Below, in pieces: positions 17,818 to 25,811 of a stretch of 64,000 nucleotides of DNA (positions are counted from its first letter, which is position 1; every line of letters begins with the position of its first letter). Made by a program: the position numbers and the translations under genes. The notes under the pieces were generated by a model. The model was not told where the DNA came from and did not search any database. It saw nothing but the letters and a program-made list of their open reading frames with translations. Location of the stretch: the NCBI GenBank assembly GCA_963925805.1, contig CAWUSE010000006.1, forward strand, positions 11,132-75,131, given 5' to 3'. The stretch is from UBA10347 sp905182135 (lineage in GTDB: Bacteria; Actinomycetota; Acidimicrobiia; Acidimicrobiales; UBA10347).

Positions 17818-18527
17818 GATGCATCCTCAGCGTCGGTAGCAGCATCAGCAGCGCTGTCGCCGTCGCCGTCGCCGGGCATAGCTTCGACATCGACGATGCC
17901 GGGCCATGGCTTGACACGACGGGCAACCAGCGGGAAGTCCTTACGCATCGGGTTGCCCTCAAAGCCCGTCGGTAGGTACAAGACGCGCTTGTCAGGGTGG
18001 CCAATAATGTCGATACCGAACATCTCCCAGACTTCACGTTCGTGCCAGGATGCACCAACAAAGACGGGAATGAGTGTCTCGATCGCAGGCGCTTCATCGG
18101 GAACATCAGCCTTGATGGTCACGCCAATGTGTTCTTCGGTTGAATAGAGCCGCATAAACATCTGGAAACGGGTATCGCCACCGGTCACACCAGTAGTCAT
18201 TTTTTCGGCGTCAGACTCATCTTTATCGTTGGGACCACCACCGTGGACAACCCAATCTTGTTCGGCTTCCATCTCGCGGCCATACGGGTTCGGCATCCAG
18301 TCGATGGCTGAGATGAAGTCGATCCAGTTCATACCAAGCTTGTCACGAGCAAATCGAGCCGCATCGACCCACGAGCTAGCAGCAATACGAATCCACAGGT
18401 CACTACCTGGATTGATGTGCTGAGCGATAAACCCGTCGCCAAGCTCGTCGGCAAAGGACTGTGCGATCGCCTCGCGAACCGGGTCGGTCGCTGCTTCTTC
18501 TTGGACAGCATCTTCGGTAGCGGTCAT
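17814..18527 (-). CDS. nuoC: Complex I subunit NuoC
   Basis: 237-residue 30-kDa peripheral subunit. The diagnostic segment ASWHEREVWEMFGIDIIGHPDKRVLYLP is present, followed by NPMRKDFPL. An acidic N-terminus and a C-terminal tail (GDGDGDSAADAATDAEDAS) frame the domain; the inserted segment between YGREMEAEQDW and GDTRFQMF lengthens it relative to the second NuoC here (171 residues). Fused-type NuoCD is not used. Overlaps both neighbours by four bases. Confidence 0.93.
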   Translation of the reverse strand: MTATEDAVQEEAATDPVREAIAQSFADELGDGFIAQHINPGSDLWIRIAASSWVDAARFARDKLGMNWIDFISAIDWMPNPYGREMEAEQDWVVHGGGPNDKDESDAEKMTTGVTGGDTRFQMFMRLYSTEEHIGVTIKADVPDEAPAIETLIPVFVGASWHEREVWEMFGIDIIGHPDKRVLYLPTGFEGNPMRKDFPLVARRVKPWPGIVDVEAMPGDGDGDSAADAATDAEDAS

Positions 18528-19024
18528 TCGATCGCGCCTCCGCCAACAACAATGGGGTCGCGATCGTTGCCCTTCCAGCGTTCTGCTGGGTCCTCGTTAT
18601 GGATCATCTCTTGCAGGAGAACGATACCTTCGAGCAGTGCTTCGGGTCGTGGCGGACAGCCAGGGACATAGACATCGACAGGAATGATTTGGTCGACGCC
18701 CTTCGTCACGGAGTAGCTATCCCAGTACGGGCCGCCACAGTTCGCGCACGAACCCATGGAGATCACGTACTTGGGATCGGGCATTTGTTCGTACAAACGC
18801 AAGATGGCAGGCGCCATCTTGTCGGTCACGGTGCCCGAGATCACAACAAGGTCAGCCTGGCGAGGACTCGCCGGGAAAGGAATTACGCCAAGACGCATGA
18901 CGTCGTAGCGGGGCGAACCAAAGGCGGCACCCATCTCGAGTGCGCAACAAGCCAGGCCCCATTGGTAAACCCACAAACTGTATTTACGGCTGATATTTAG
19001 CAGCTTGGTAATCGACTTCGGCAT
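18524..19024 (-). CDS. nuoB: Complex I subunit NuoB (N2 cluster)
   Basis: 166-residue subunit holding the terminal [4Fe-4S] cluster N2. Ligands are visible as C26-C27 (GLACCALEMG), C93 (GSCANCGG) and C123 (VPGCPPRPE). ASPRQADLVVISGTVT is the conserved fold signature. ATG 19024 is chosen because the protein then begins MPKSITKLLN as expected for the family; a GTG at 19048 remains possible. A 76-bp gap separates it from nuoA. Confidence 0.95.
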   Translation of the reverse strand: MPKSITKLLNISRKYSLWVYQWGLACCALEMGAAFGSPRYDVMRLGVIPFPASPRQADLVVISGTVTDKMAPAILRLYEQMPDPKYVISMGSCANCGGPYWDSYSVTKGVDQIIPVDVYVPGCPPRPEALLEGIVLLQEMIHNEDPAERWKGNDRDPIVVGGGAIE

Positions 19025-19100
19025 CTTGCCGGACTCAACTAAGCCCACGAGAGGAGCCCTTCTGGATGGGTAGAGCGAGGAACGAGTAAAAATGTCACGG

Positions 19101-19466
19101 TTACAGCCATCGGAGCACTCCCTTACGCCATGCATACACAAGGCCAAGCAGGAGGATGAAGATAAAGATCGCCATTTCGACGAGGCCGAAAGTTCCGTAG
19201 GCCTCGAGCCGGGTTGCCCACGGGAAGATGAAAACTGCTTCGACGTCGAACATGACAAACAGCAGGGCAAAGATGTAATAACGGATATTCGATTGGCCCC
19301 AACCGGAGCCGACCGGATCTACGCCGGATTCGTAGTTAATGTACTTCTGCGCCTGTGGGCGCGTAGGACGAAGCAACGAACTAATACCAAGCAGAGCGGA
19401 CACCAGGACTACAGCGAGCAGACCAAAGATGCCGACTGTCAGATAACTACGCAAGAAGTCGGACAC
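19101..19466 (-). CDS. nuoA: Complex I subunit NuoA (11-gene operon)
   Basis: 121-residue three-helix membrane subunit. The family loop YESGVDPVGSGWGQSNIRYY followed by ALLFVMFDVEAVFIFPWA is typical, with the conserved FDxE acidic pair in helix two. It is the first gene of the operon nuoABCDHIJKLMN. A hairpin and a Rex-like inverted repeat lie about 95-140 bp upstream of the start. Confidence 0.96.
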   Translation of the reverse strand: MSDFLRSYLTVGIFGLLAVVLVSALLGISSLLRPTRPQAQKYINYESGVDPVGSGWGQSNIRYYIFALLFVMFDVEAVFIFPWATRLEAYGTFGLVEMAIFIFILLLGLVYAWRKGVLRWL

Positions 19467-19560
19467 GGGTCCCGATCCTAACGCTACGCGCTAGACCATC
19501 CAAGCTTCTCAGCGCATTAGATGATGGCTTTTTAAGATGATTCGCACAGCACTGTTGCGC

Positions 19561-19581
19561 TGGGCTGAACGCATCAGCCCA
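19561..19581. terminator. 8-bp perfect hairpin between the dodecin genes and nuoA
   Basis: Stem TGGGCTGA (19561-19568), loop ACGCA, TCAGCCCA (19574-19581). It lies downstream of the minus-strand dodecin-UspA gene, so it may end that transcript, but in that direction no T-run follows. Confidence 0.4.
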
Positions 19582-19586
19582 AGAGC

Positions 19587-19604
19587 TTGTGATTTTTTGC
19601 GCAA
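19587..19604. promoter_or_regulatory. Possible Rex-type operator upstream of nuoA
   Basis: TTGTGA-tttttt-GCGCAA resembles the Rex core TTGTGA-N6-TCACAA in 10 of 12 core positions; the left half is perfect and the right half has two mismatches. It lies about 120 bp upstream of the nuoA start. A Rex protein is encoded at 61315-61983. Read as a weak candidate site. Confidence 0.35.
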
Positions 19605-19635
19605 TTCGGCTGATTCGCTGCCATTCAACGCTCGT

Positions 19636-20346
19636 TCAAGAAGGCTCGTCCTGCACCACCGTGGTCACCGGCAGGTTGCATGCACGTTCCAGTCTGCTGG
19701 GTAAATCCAACTTGAGCCAGCGCGATACCCCCACTGGCAGCGTTGAAACGATGATCTCGTCGAAGCTTGACCGTGACAAGACGGAACGGACAGCGGTGGC
19801 CGGGTCACCAAACATGACTTCGCCGGTGACGGCATGGCCCATGTCGCCAAGCGCTCCTCGAAACGATGCCAACCGCAATTCGCCTTCTTCGCGGGCGGCC
19901 TGGCGCGATTCGGTCACCATCGAGTGTGCACTGGGACCAATCAAGCCTGTAGCCGGGTCTGCATGCAGCACCGAAGGAACTCTCTGCGGCACGATGACAT
20001 GGAACTCGGCCCGCCGGTCGGCCAGTTTTGAACTAACGAACTGGCTTAGTTCGGCATTCGCCAATGTCTGGTTGGCAACAATCAGAAATCGTCGAACCTG
20101 AACCGCTACGCCTGCAGCATCGGTGCGGGTCCGGTCTACCTGAAAAGCCACCTGCAGCTTGATGCGATACAGCGGGGCGCCGTTCGCCAACGACAAGTCC
20201 TGCTCCACGACGCTGGCCGAAGTTAGGTCACGAATTGATTTGGCGGCCACCGTAACGGCATTCTGTGCAGCAGCTTCCCACGACACGGGCGACACAGCAA
20301 CGATCTGGATGACCTTGTCAACTCGGCCAGTCAGCAGTTGGCTCAT
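19636..20346 (-). CDS. Dodecin-UspA-like fusion protein
   Basis: 236 residues. Residues about 9-71 are a dodecin domain (VIQIVAVSPVSWEAAAQNAV ... VVEQDLSLANG ... YRIKLQVAFQV). Residues about 86-232 look like a universal-stress-protein nucleotide-binding fold: RFLIVANQTLANAELSQFV, the mid segment EVMFGDPATAVRSVL followed by SFDEIIVST, and an ending RACNLPVTTVV. Dodecins store or buffer flavins as dodecamers. Here the position usually holding the flavin-stacking tryptophan reads SASVVEQD, without aromatic residue. The start overlaps the upstream dodecin stop (ATGA), so the two are translationally coupled. Ligand and role are unknown. Confidence 0.8.
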   Translation of the reverse strand: MSQLLTGRVDKVIQIVAVSPVSWEAAAQNAVTVAAKSIRDLTSASVVEQDLSLANGAPLYRIKLQVAFQVDRTRTDAAGVAVQVRRFLIVANQTLANAELSQFVSSKLADRRAEFHVIVPQRVPSVLHADPATGLIGPSAHSMVTESRQAAREEGELRLASFRGALGDMGHAVTGEVMFGDPATAVRSVLSRSSFDEIIVSTLPVGVSRWLKLDLPSRLERACNLPVTTVVQDEPS

Positions 20347-20555
20347 TCGCCTGATTCGTGTTTGAACGACAGACGAATCTTGGTGCGGTAGAGCACAACG
20401 TTGCCGTCTTCGATCAGCAAGTCCTGCTCAATCACTTCGGCGACTCGCAGGTCGCGAAGTGTCTTGGACGCTTCGGTAACCGCCGCGGCCGCTGCACCTT
20501 CCCACGACTGTTCACTGGTACCGATCAACTCGATCACGTTGTAGACGCTGTCCAT
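20343..20555 (-). CDS. Stand-alone dodecin
   Basis: 70-residue complete dodecin: YNVIELIGTSEQSWEGAAAAAV, SKTLRDLRVAEVIEQD and YRTKIRLSFKHE follow the one-helix, three-strand pattern. In classical dodecins the second strand carries Trp for flavin stacking (WFEV); here it reads VAEV, so flavin binding cannot be assumed. It is the first gene of a two-gene unit with the dodecin-UspA fusion, overlapping by four bases, and might co-assemble with it. Confidence 0.88.
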   Translation of the reverse strand: MDSVYNVIELIGTSEQSWEGAAAAAVTEASKTLRDLRVAEVIEQDLLIEDGNVVLYRTKIRLSFKHESGE

Positions 20556-20630
20556 GTTGCTCCCCCATATGGTGTGGTCCCGATCCTAGATCAACCGACG
20601 CTGCCGCTGCAGTGCAACCACCCGGGAGTA

Positions 20631-21494
20631 CTAGTCGTGCGTGGTCTGGAAGTAGTCAGGCTTGCCGAGCGGCCAATACTCACCCCAGATGTGCTCGCCA
20701 CCGGTTATTTCAAGATGAGTTCCCGTGATGAAGTCTGCTGCGGGACTAGCCAGGTATGCAGCCCCTTGGGCCACATCCCACACATCACCGAGTCGCCGCA
20801 TGGGGTTATGGCCAAAGCTTGCCTTTGCTTCGGCGGGATAGGTCTGCAAACCCTCACTGGCGACGACACCTACGGCAATTGAATTAACCCGGATGTCATA
20901 CGGTGCCCACTCGACGGCGAGCGACCGCGTTAGGGCGACCCCACCGGCCCGCGCCGCAGCCGTGTGTGGAATCCCAACAGAAGCCCGTCCCTGAATGGTC
21001 GAAATGTTAATGATGTTGCCGGACTGCTCATCTGCGACCCAACGTCGGGCCGCCTCTTGCATCATGTACCAGGTGCCGTACAGGTTGGTTTCGACAACGG
21101 CGGCCCAGCCCTTGGGCGTGATGTCGAGCGCTTCGGCAGAGAACTGACCGCCCGCATTGTTGATCACATGATCGATGCGGCCGTGGGACGAGGCGACATG
21201 CTCGATCGTCGCCGCCACCGCATCGCTATCGCGGACAGTCATGGTCACGGTCTCACAAGCCACGTTGATGGTGGCCAGGTCCGCCGCCAGCCGTGCAAGC
21301 GAGGAGTCGGTGCGCCCCGTCGCAACCACCGTTGCTCCCAGTCGCCCAAAAAGGACCGACATCGCCGTGCCGATTCCTCCTGCTGCGCCAGTAATCAATA
21401 CGACCTGGTCAGCGAAAAGTTTGTCGTGATAGACGAGCGGCAAAGCGCACAATTCTTCGAACGTATGACTGTGATACGGATCGCGTTCGGCCAT
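20631..21494 (-). CDS. SDR oxidoreductase lacking the standard Tyr/Lys pair
   Basis: 287-residue short-chain dehydrogenase/reductase. The cofactor glycine motif is TGAAGGIG (35-42) and NNAGG follows in the expected place. Where most SDRs have YxxxK, this protein reads HTAAARAGG, so Tyr is Thr and Lys is Arg. The neighbourhood LAVEWAPYDIRVNSIAVG and the long C-terminus resemble the 2,4-dienoyl-CoA reductase / citronellol-type SDR subgroup, in which this motif is altered. A CoA-linked or terpenoid substrate is possible (inference). Confidence 0.85.
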   Translation of the reverse strand: MAERDPYHSHTFEELCALPLVYHDKLFADQVVLITGAAGGIGTAMSVLFGRLGATVVATGRTDSSLARLAADLATINVACETVTMTVRDSDAVAATIEHVASSHGRIDHVINNAGGQFSAEALDITPKGWAAVVETNLYGTWYMMQEAARRWVADEQSGNIINISTIQGRASVGIPHTAAARAGGVALTRSLAVEWAPYDIRVNSIAVGVVASEGLQTYPAEAKASFGHNPMRRLGDVWDVAQGAAYLASPAADFITGTHLEITGGEHIWGEYWPLGKPDYFQTTHD

Positions 21495-21520
21495 CTACCA
21501 CCCTCGCACTGCGCAGGGAC

Positions 21521-21554
21521 ACCCTGCAACTAGAAACACCCTGCAACTAGAAAC
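21521..21554. repeat. Tandem 17-bp direct repeat
   Basis: Two perfect adjacent copies of accctgcaactagaaac (21521-21537, 21538-21554) in the spacer between the divergent SDR gene and the decayed Rieske oxygenase gene. Confidence 0.9.
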
Positions 21555-21631
21555 GGGGACCTTAAGTCTGGGAGTTAGACGCGGCCCCGTTGCGGGCCTG
21601 TCGCTGTGCCTTGCGCGATGACGACGTACCG

Positions 21632-22200
21632 ATGAAAACACCGGTGACAATCGATAGAGGAACGGCGTACGCCATGGCGTCGCCCGAGTTCGATGCGGAT
21701 CTAATCGAGGTTGAAGCCGGTACACCGCCCGGCGAAATGTTGCGCCGGCACTGGCATCCCTTCGCCGTCGCTGACGATGCGACAGCCACGCCGAAGCAGG
21801 TTCGCACCCTGGGCGAAGACTTAATCTTGTTCCGCGACAGCAACGGCCAGCCCGGGCTCATCCATCCACGAGTATCACGCCATGTTGTTCGCCGATCTCG
21901 GCCCACCTGAGCACAAGCCACCGTTTCCCACCTACGACATCTTCGACGACGAAATTTGGCCCGAGTTGACCGAGCAAAAACACCAGCGCTTCCCTGGCGA
22001 CTAGGAGGCCCAAGTCGGCCAAGGCGCCGTCACCTCACATAATGAAGAACATCTGGCGGGATCTGACCGCGGGGTGACCATGTTCCGCCATGTATTCCGC
22101 TAGCAGGTCAAGGCGCTCGCCGACGGCGAATCTCCTATTGCAACCGAGCGTTATGCCGTGAGCGCCGGCAATTACATCGGCCACAAGGACGACGTCATCA
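21632..22200 (+). pseudogene. Decayed Rieske-type aromatic-ring oxygenase gene
   Basis: Three collinear pieces of one phthalate-dioxygenase-like oxygenase can be read. The first (21632-21865) has GTPPGEMLRRHWHPFAVADD and VRTLGEDLILFRDSNGQPGL, the segment just before a Rieske domain. The frame then changes and, from 21870, reads YHAMLFADLGPPEHKPPFP, which in intact relatives comes after the Rieske centre; the CxH/CxxH domain is deleted. In the same second frame TAG 22002 is followed by GQGAVTSHNEEHLAGSDRGV, then TAG 22101, then QVKALADGESPIA, matching the C-terminal EHLGxSDRG region. The rest of the 414-bp gap before the MFS gene shows nothing else. The 3' limit is approximate. Confidence 0.7.
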
Positions 22201-22324
22201 ATTTGGGCTACTACCTCTGGGCGGTAACCTCTCGTCGACAAACGCGCAGGGTCAGGGTGCGGGCGGGTCTAACTCACGATGCGCACCTCGGCTGTATTCG
22301 CTTGGCGATCTAGCCGCGCCCCGA

Positions 22325-23809
22325 TTGCGCTACAGGGGCATACTGGTCCTCTTGGGTATCCTTTCGGTTCAGCATCGGCGTCTGACCATCTCGCTACTTG
22401 CGGCGACAGCCCTGATCTCGTACAGCAATCTGTCGGTGTCAGCAGGACTGCCGTCGATCGGCGACGACCTCGGCAATGTGGCCTTACTCCCGTGGGTCAT
22501 CACCGTTGAGCTACTCGCTGCAGCGATAGCCGTCTTGGGGATTGGGCCGATCGTCGACAGCCATGGGGTCCAGCGAGTGTTTCGCATCGCCATGATCGCG
22601 TTCATCGCTGCGTCGGTCGCTTGTGCGGCAGCGCCCACTATGGCGCTGCTCATTGCTGGGCGGATTGGGCAGGGCGTCGCTGCCGGAGGCGTACTCGGCA
22701 GCGCAATCTCTAGTATCGGGCTTGCGTACGAAGAGTCGTTGCGACCGCGGGCCTATGCCGCTATCTCCGCGGTTTGGGGGGTTATGGGTATTGGCGGCCC
22801 GGCAGTAGCGGCCGGGCTGATCAGCGTGTTGGGCTGGCGGTCATTGTTCACCGTGTCGGTCCCGGTCGGTGTCATCGCCACCACCATTGGGTGGAACCAT
22901 CTGCCAGGCTCCCGAACAGAGACCGCCGCAGAACGTAGTTTTGACCCCCAAGGCTTGGGGGTCGTAGCGGTGGTGACAACCGGACTACTCCTGGCCGCAT
23001 CCTCCGGCTCGGCCTGGGGATGGCTCTGGCTAAGCGTCGCGCTCGCGAGCGGTGCTGTTTATGTGCGCCATGCCCGTACCCACCCTCACCCAGTCGTGCG
23101 GCTCAACCATCTGACCTCGGTTCGTTGGCGCTATCTGCACATCACCTCCACCATGGCCGTCGCTGGTGGCACAGGAGCCACCGCATTCCTGCCGGTGTAT
23201 TTACGTGGTGCTCGCGGTGCATCCGAGGGCCAAGCTGCGTTCTCGGTGCTGTTCTTGGTGATCGGTTGGTCCATAGCTGCCTTTGTTGCGAGCAAAGCCC
23301 AAGAGCGCTTCCATGCAGCCTTCGTGGTGCAAACGGGATCCGTCATCTTGTTCACTGGCGCTGTTGCTGCCACGGCAGTAGCGGCGTTGGAATGGCCAGT
23401 AGCGGTTCTACTAGCTGCGCTGTTTGTTATGGGTTCAGGCGTCGGCACAATCACAACCGGTGGGCTGACGCTGCTGCAGCGCCGCGCCTCGGCGCAAGAG
23501 ATGGGTCGGGTTAGCTCTGCCCATCAGTTCCTACGCTCGCTCGGGTTCGCCTATGGCGCAGCGGTGGGTGGTGCGGTGTTGTTCTTTGTGGTCTCCAACC
23601 AAATCGGTGACGTCGAGGCAATTCGCGACCTGCTCAGCGACGAGGATGCAGCACTGAACGATGCCGCAGTCGCCGCTTTACAGAATGGATTCGTGTGGGC
23701 ACTCGCCGCCACAGCCATCTTCACAGCTATTGCCGTCGTATCGGCATACAGGCTCGTGCGCACCCGCGATGGTTATGTGAATCCGACTCCAGCAGCCCGG
23801 CCGGTCTAA
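22325..23809 (+). CDS. MFS exporter, DHA2-like
   Basis: Up to 494 residues with about 14 hydrophobic segments, as in the drug:H+ antiporter-2 family. Motif-like stretches are LIAGRIGQGVAAGGVLG (motif C-like region), AISAVWGVMGIGGPAVAAG (antiporter motif) and GWRSLFTVSVPVGVIA. Substrate unknown. The start is uncertain: TTG 22325 opens the longest frame and another TTG at 22352 is possible; no clear ribosome binding site is seen. Ten bases separate it from the CoA-transferase gene downstream. Confidence 0.88.
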   Translation: MRYRGILVLLGILSVQHRRLTISLLAATALISYSNLSVSAGLPSIGDDLGNVALLPWVITVELLAAAIAVLGIGPIVDSHGVQRVFRIAMIAFIAASVACAAAPTMALLIAGRIGQGVAAGGVLGSAISSIGLAYEESLRPRAYAAISAVWGVMGIGGPAVAAGLISVLGWRSLFTVSVPVGVIATTIGWNHLPGSRTETAAERSFDPQGLGVVAVVTTGLLLAASSGSAWGWLWLSVALASGAVYVRHARTHPHPVVRLNHLTSVRWRYLHITSTMAVAGGTGATAFLPVYLRGARGASEGQAAFSVLFLVIGWSIAAFVASKAQERFHAAFVVQTGSVILFTGAVAATAVAALEWPVAVLLAALFVMGSGVGTITTGGLTLLQRRASAQEMGRVSSAHQFLRSLGFAYGAAVGGAVLFFVVSNQIGDVEAIRDLLSDEDAALNDAAVAALQNGFVWALAATAIFTAIAVVSAYRLVRTRDGYVNPTPAARPV

Positions 23810-23818
23810 CGTCGTGAG

Positions 23819-24985
23819 ATGCCGCTGTCGCATCTCACCGTGCTCGACCTCACTCTGGCGCGCGCCGGTCCAACGGCGGTGCGCCAATTTGCAGACTGGG
23901 GTGCCAACGTCATTCGTATCGAGTCGCCGCTTGGTGGCAACTCGATAACAGGCGACAGCGAAGACGATCCGGACTTCCAGAACTTGCACCGCAACAAGCG
24001 AGCGATCACGATCAACCTGAAGACACCAGCGGGTCATGAACTGTTCATGGAACTTGCGGCCAACGCTGACGTGATCATCGAGAACATGCGCTCCGACGTG
24101 AAACATCGGCTTGGCATCGATTACGAATCAATCCGGACCATCAATCCTAAAATAGTCTACGGCTCCCTCTCAGGCTTCGGCCAGGACGGGCCCTATGGCA
24201 CCCGGCCCGGCGTCGACCAAATCGCCCAAGGCATGGGCGGACTCATGTCGATCACCGGCATCGCCGGACAAGGCCCTGTACGTGTCGGCATTCCAATCTC
24301 TGACCTCACCGCTGGCATGTATCTGGCTATGGGCTGTCTAACCGCATTGCTCGAACGAGAGCAGTCCGGCAAAGGCCAATGGGTCACGACCTCCCTGCTC
24401 GAAGCCCAGATCGCAATGCTCGACTTCCAGGCGGCTCGGTGGACGATGAACAACGATGTGCCACTCCAAGCCGGCAATGATCACCCCACCCTCATCCCCA
24501 TGGGCACCTTCCCCACCTCCGACGGCCATATGAATCTGGCGGCGCCCAATACTGGGCGCTTCAAGGCCTTGTGTAAGGCCATTGGCTCCGATGGGTTAGC
24601 CGATGACCCTGACTATGCAACGGGACCTCTGCGCTCAACCAACCGTGTGGCCCTCAACACAACAATCGCTGAACACACCACTAAGCAGTCGACCGCCCAC
24701 TGGATCCAAGTACTAAACGAAGTCAGCATCCCATGTGGACCTATCAACAGCATCGACGAGACGTTTGCTGATCCCCAAGTACAGCACCTCGCCATGGCAG
24801 CGCCGCTTGATCATCCGCGGCTGGGCGAGATCAAGATTGTGCGCCATGCCGTGTCGATGAACCGCACACCTCACGGCATCAATCGACACGCACCTGGCGC
24901 GGGCGAGCACACTAACGAAGTACTTGCTGAAGCCGGCTTGAGCGAAGACCGAATCACCTCGCTGCGGGCCAGCGGTGCAATCTAG
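23819..24985 (+). CDS. Family III CoA-transferase (CaiB/BaiF type)
   Basis: 388-residue CoA-transferase moving CoA between carboxylic acids. Family features: VLDLTLARAGPTAVRQFADWGANVIRIESP at the N-terminus, NLHRNKRAITINLKTPAG, the conserved LSGFGQDGPYGTRPGVDQ with D133 as the probable catalytic aspartate, and MGCLTALLEREQSGKGQWV. It is followed 18 bp later by a crotonase-family gene and then an SDR gene on the same strand, suggesting an acyl-CoA degradation pathway of unknown substrate. Confidence 0.92.
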   Translation: MPLSHLTVLDLTLARAGPTAVRQFADWGANVIRIESPLGGNSITGDSEDDPDFQNLHRNKRAITINLKTPAGHELFMELAANADVIIENMRSDVKHRLGIDYESIRTINPKIVYGSLSGFGQDGPYGTRPGVDQIAQGMGGLMSITGIAGQGPVRVGIPISDLTAGMYLAMGCLTALLEREQSGKGQWVTTSLLEAQIAMLDFQAARWTMNNDVPLQAGNDHPTLIPMGTFPTSDGHMNLAAPNTGRFKALCKAIGSDGLADDPDYATGPLRSTNRVALNTTIAEHTTKQSTAHWIQVLNEVSIPCGPINSIDETFADPQVQHLAMAAPLDHPRLGEIKIVRHAVSMNRTPHGINRHAPGAGEHTNEVLAEAGLSEDRITSLRASGAI

Positions 24986-25002
24986 CCAGATCGTAGGAAC
25001 AC

Positions 25003-25803
25003 ATGGAAATTGAACTCGAAACGCCATTCATGCAAGCGCACGTCGCAGACGGCGTGGGCTGGATGACGTTCAACAACCCTGACCGTCGCAACGCAATGAA
25101 GCTCGAAATGAATCATGCCGTGGTGCAGATCTTGGGGGACTTCGACGCATCTAACGAAGTACGTGTGGTCGTCATGCGCGGAGCTGGCGACAAGGCATTC
25201 GTCTCAGGTGCTGACATCTCCGAGTTTGATCAGCATCGTTCGACGCCCGATGGACGAGCCAACTTCGAAAAGGCGTGGACCGCCGCCAACCAAGCCTTTG
25301 CCACGCTGAAAAAGCCTCTGATCGCAATGATTCATGGGTTCTGTATCGGCGGAGGCCTGGCAACAGCGCTGCAAGCAGACCTTCGTCTGTGCGCCGATGA
25401 TTCCCAATTTGCTATCCCGGCCGCCCGCCTGGGGCTTGGGTACCAATTCGGTGGCATCAAGAAACTCGTCCACATTGTGGGACCCACCCTGGCCGCAGAA
25501 ATCATGTTGACCGCCCGCAAATTCGACTCTGGTGAAGCCCAACAGATGGGGCTAGTCAACCAGGTCGTTCCGGCCGCCGATCTACTCGACGAAGTCACCA
25601 AGCTCGCTGCCACCATCGCGGCGAATGCGCCAATGACTGTGCAGACGGCCAAGGCATCAGTGCTCGAAACGTTCAAAGACCCCGAGCGCCAGGATCACGA
25701 CCGGATCAACGCACTCGTCGAGGCGTGCTTCATGAGCGACGATTACATCGAAGGTAGAACCGCCTTTATGGAGAAGCGGACTCCGCAGTTCCAAGGAAAG
25801 TAG
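25003..25803 (+). CDS. Crotonase-superfamily protein (enoyl-CoA hydratase-like)
   Basis: 266-residue crotonase fold: oxyanion-hole segments are GAGDKAFVSGADISEF and MIHGFCIGGGLATALQADLRL. The two catalytic glutamates of classical enoyl-CoA hydratase are not present: GGGxE reads GGGLA and the PE of FGxPE reads FAIPAARLGLGY. The protein therefore belongs to a hydratase-like subgroup whose chemistry may differ. Ribosome binding by TAGGAAC precedes ATG 25003. It lies between the CoA-transferase and an SDR gene. Confidence 0.9.
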   Translation: MEIELETPFMQAHVADGVGWMTFNNPDRRNAMKLEMNHAVVQILGDFDASNEVRVVVMRGAGDKAFVSGADISEFDQHRSTPDGRANFEKAWTAANQAFATLKKPLIAMIHGFCIGGGLATALQADLRLCADDSQFAIPAARLGLGYQFGGIKKLVHIVGPTLAAEIMLTARKFDSGEAQQMGLVNQVVPAADLLDEVTKLAATIAANAPMTVQTAKASVLETFKDPERQDHDRINALVEACFMSDDYIEGRTAFMEKRTPQFQGK

Positions 25804-25811
25804 AGAAACAA

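Noticed and set aside
22035..22241. 68-codon minus-strand frame
   Set aside because: It is the reverse reading of the decayed Rieske oxygenase C-terminal part.
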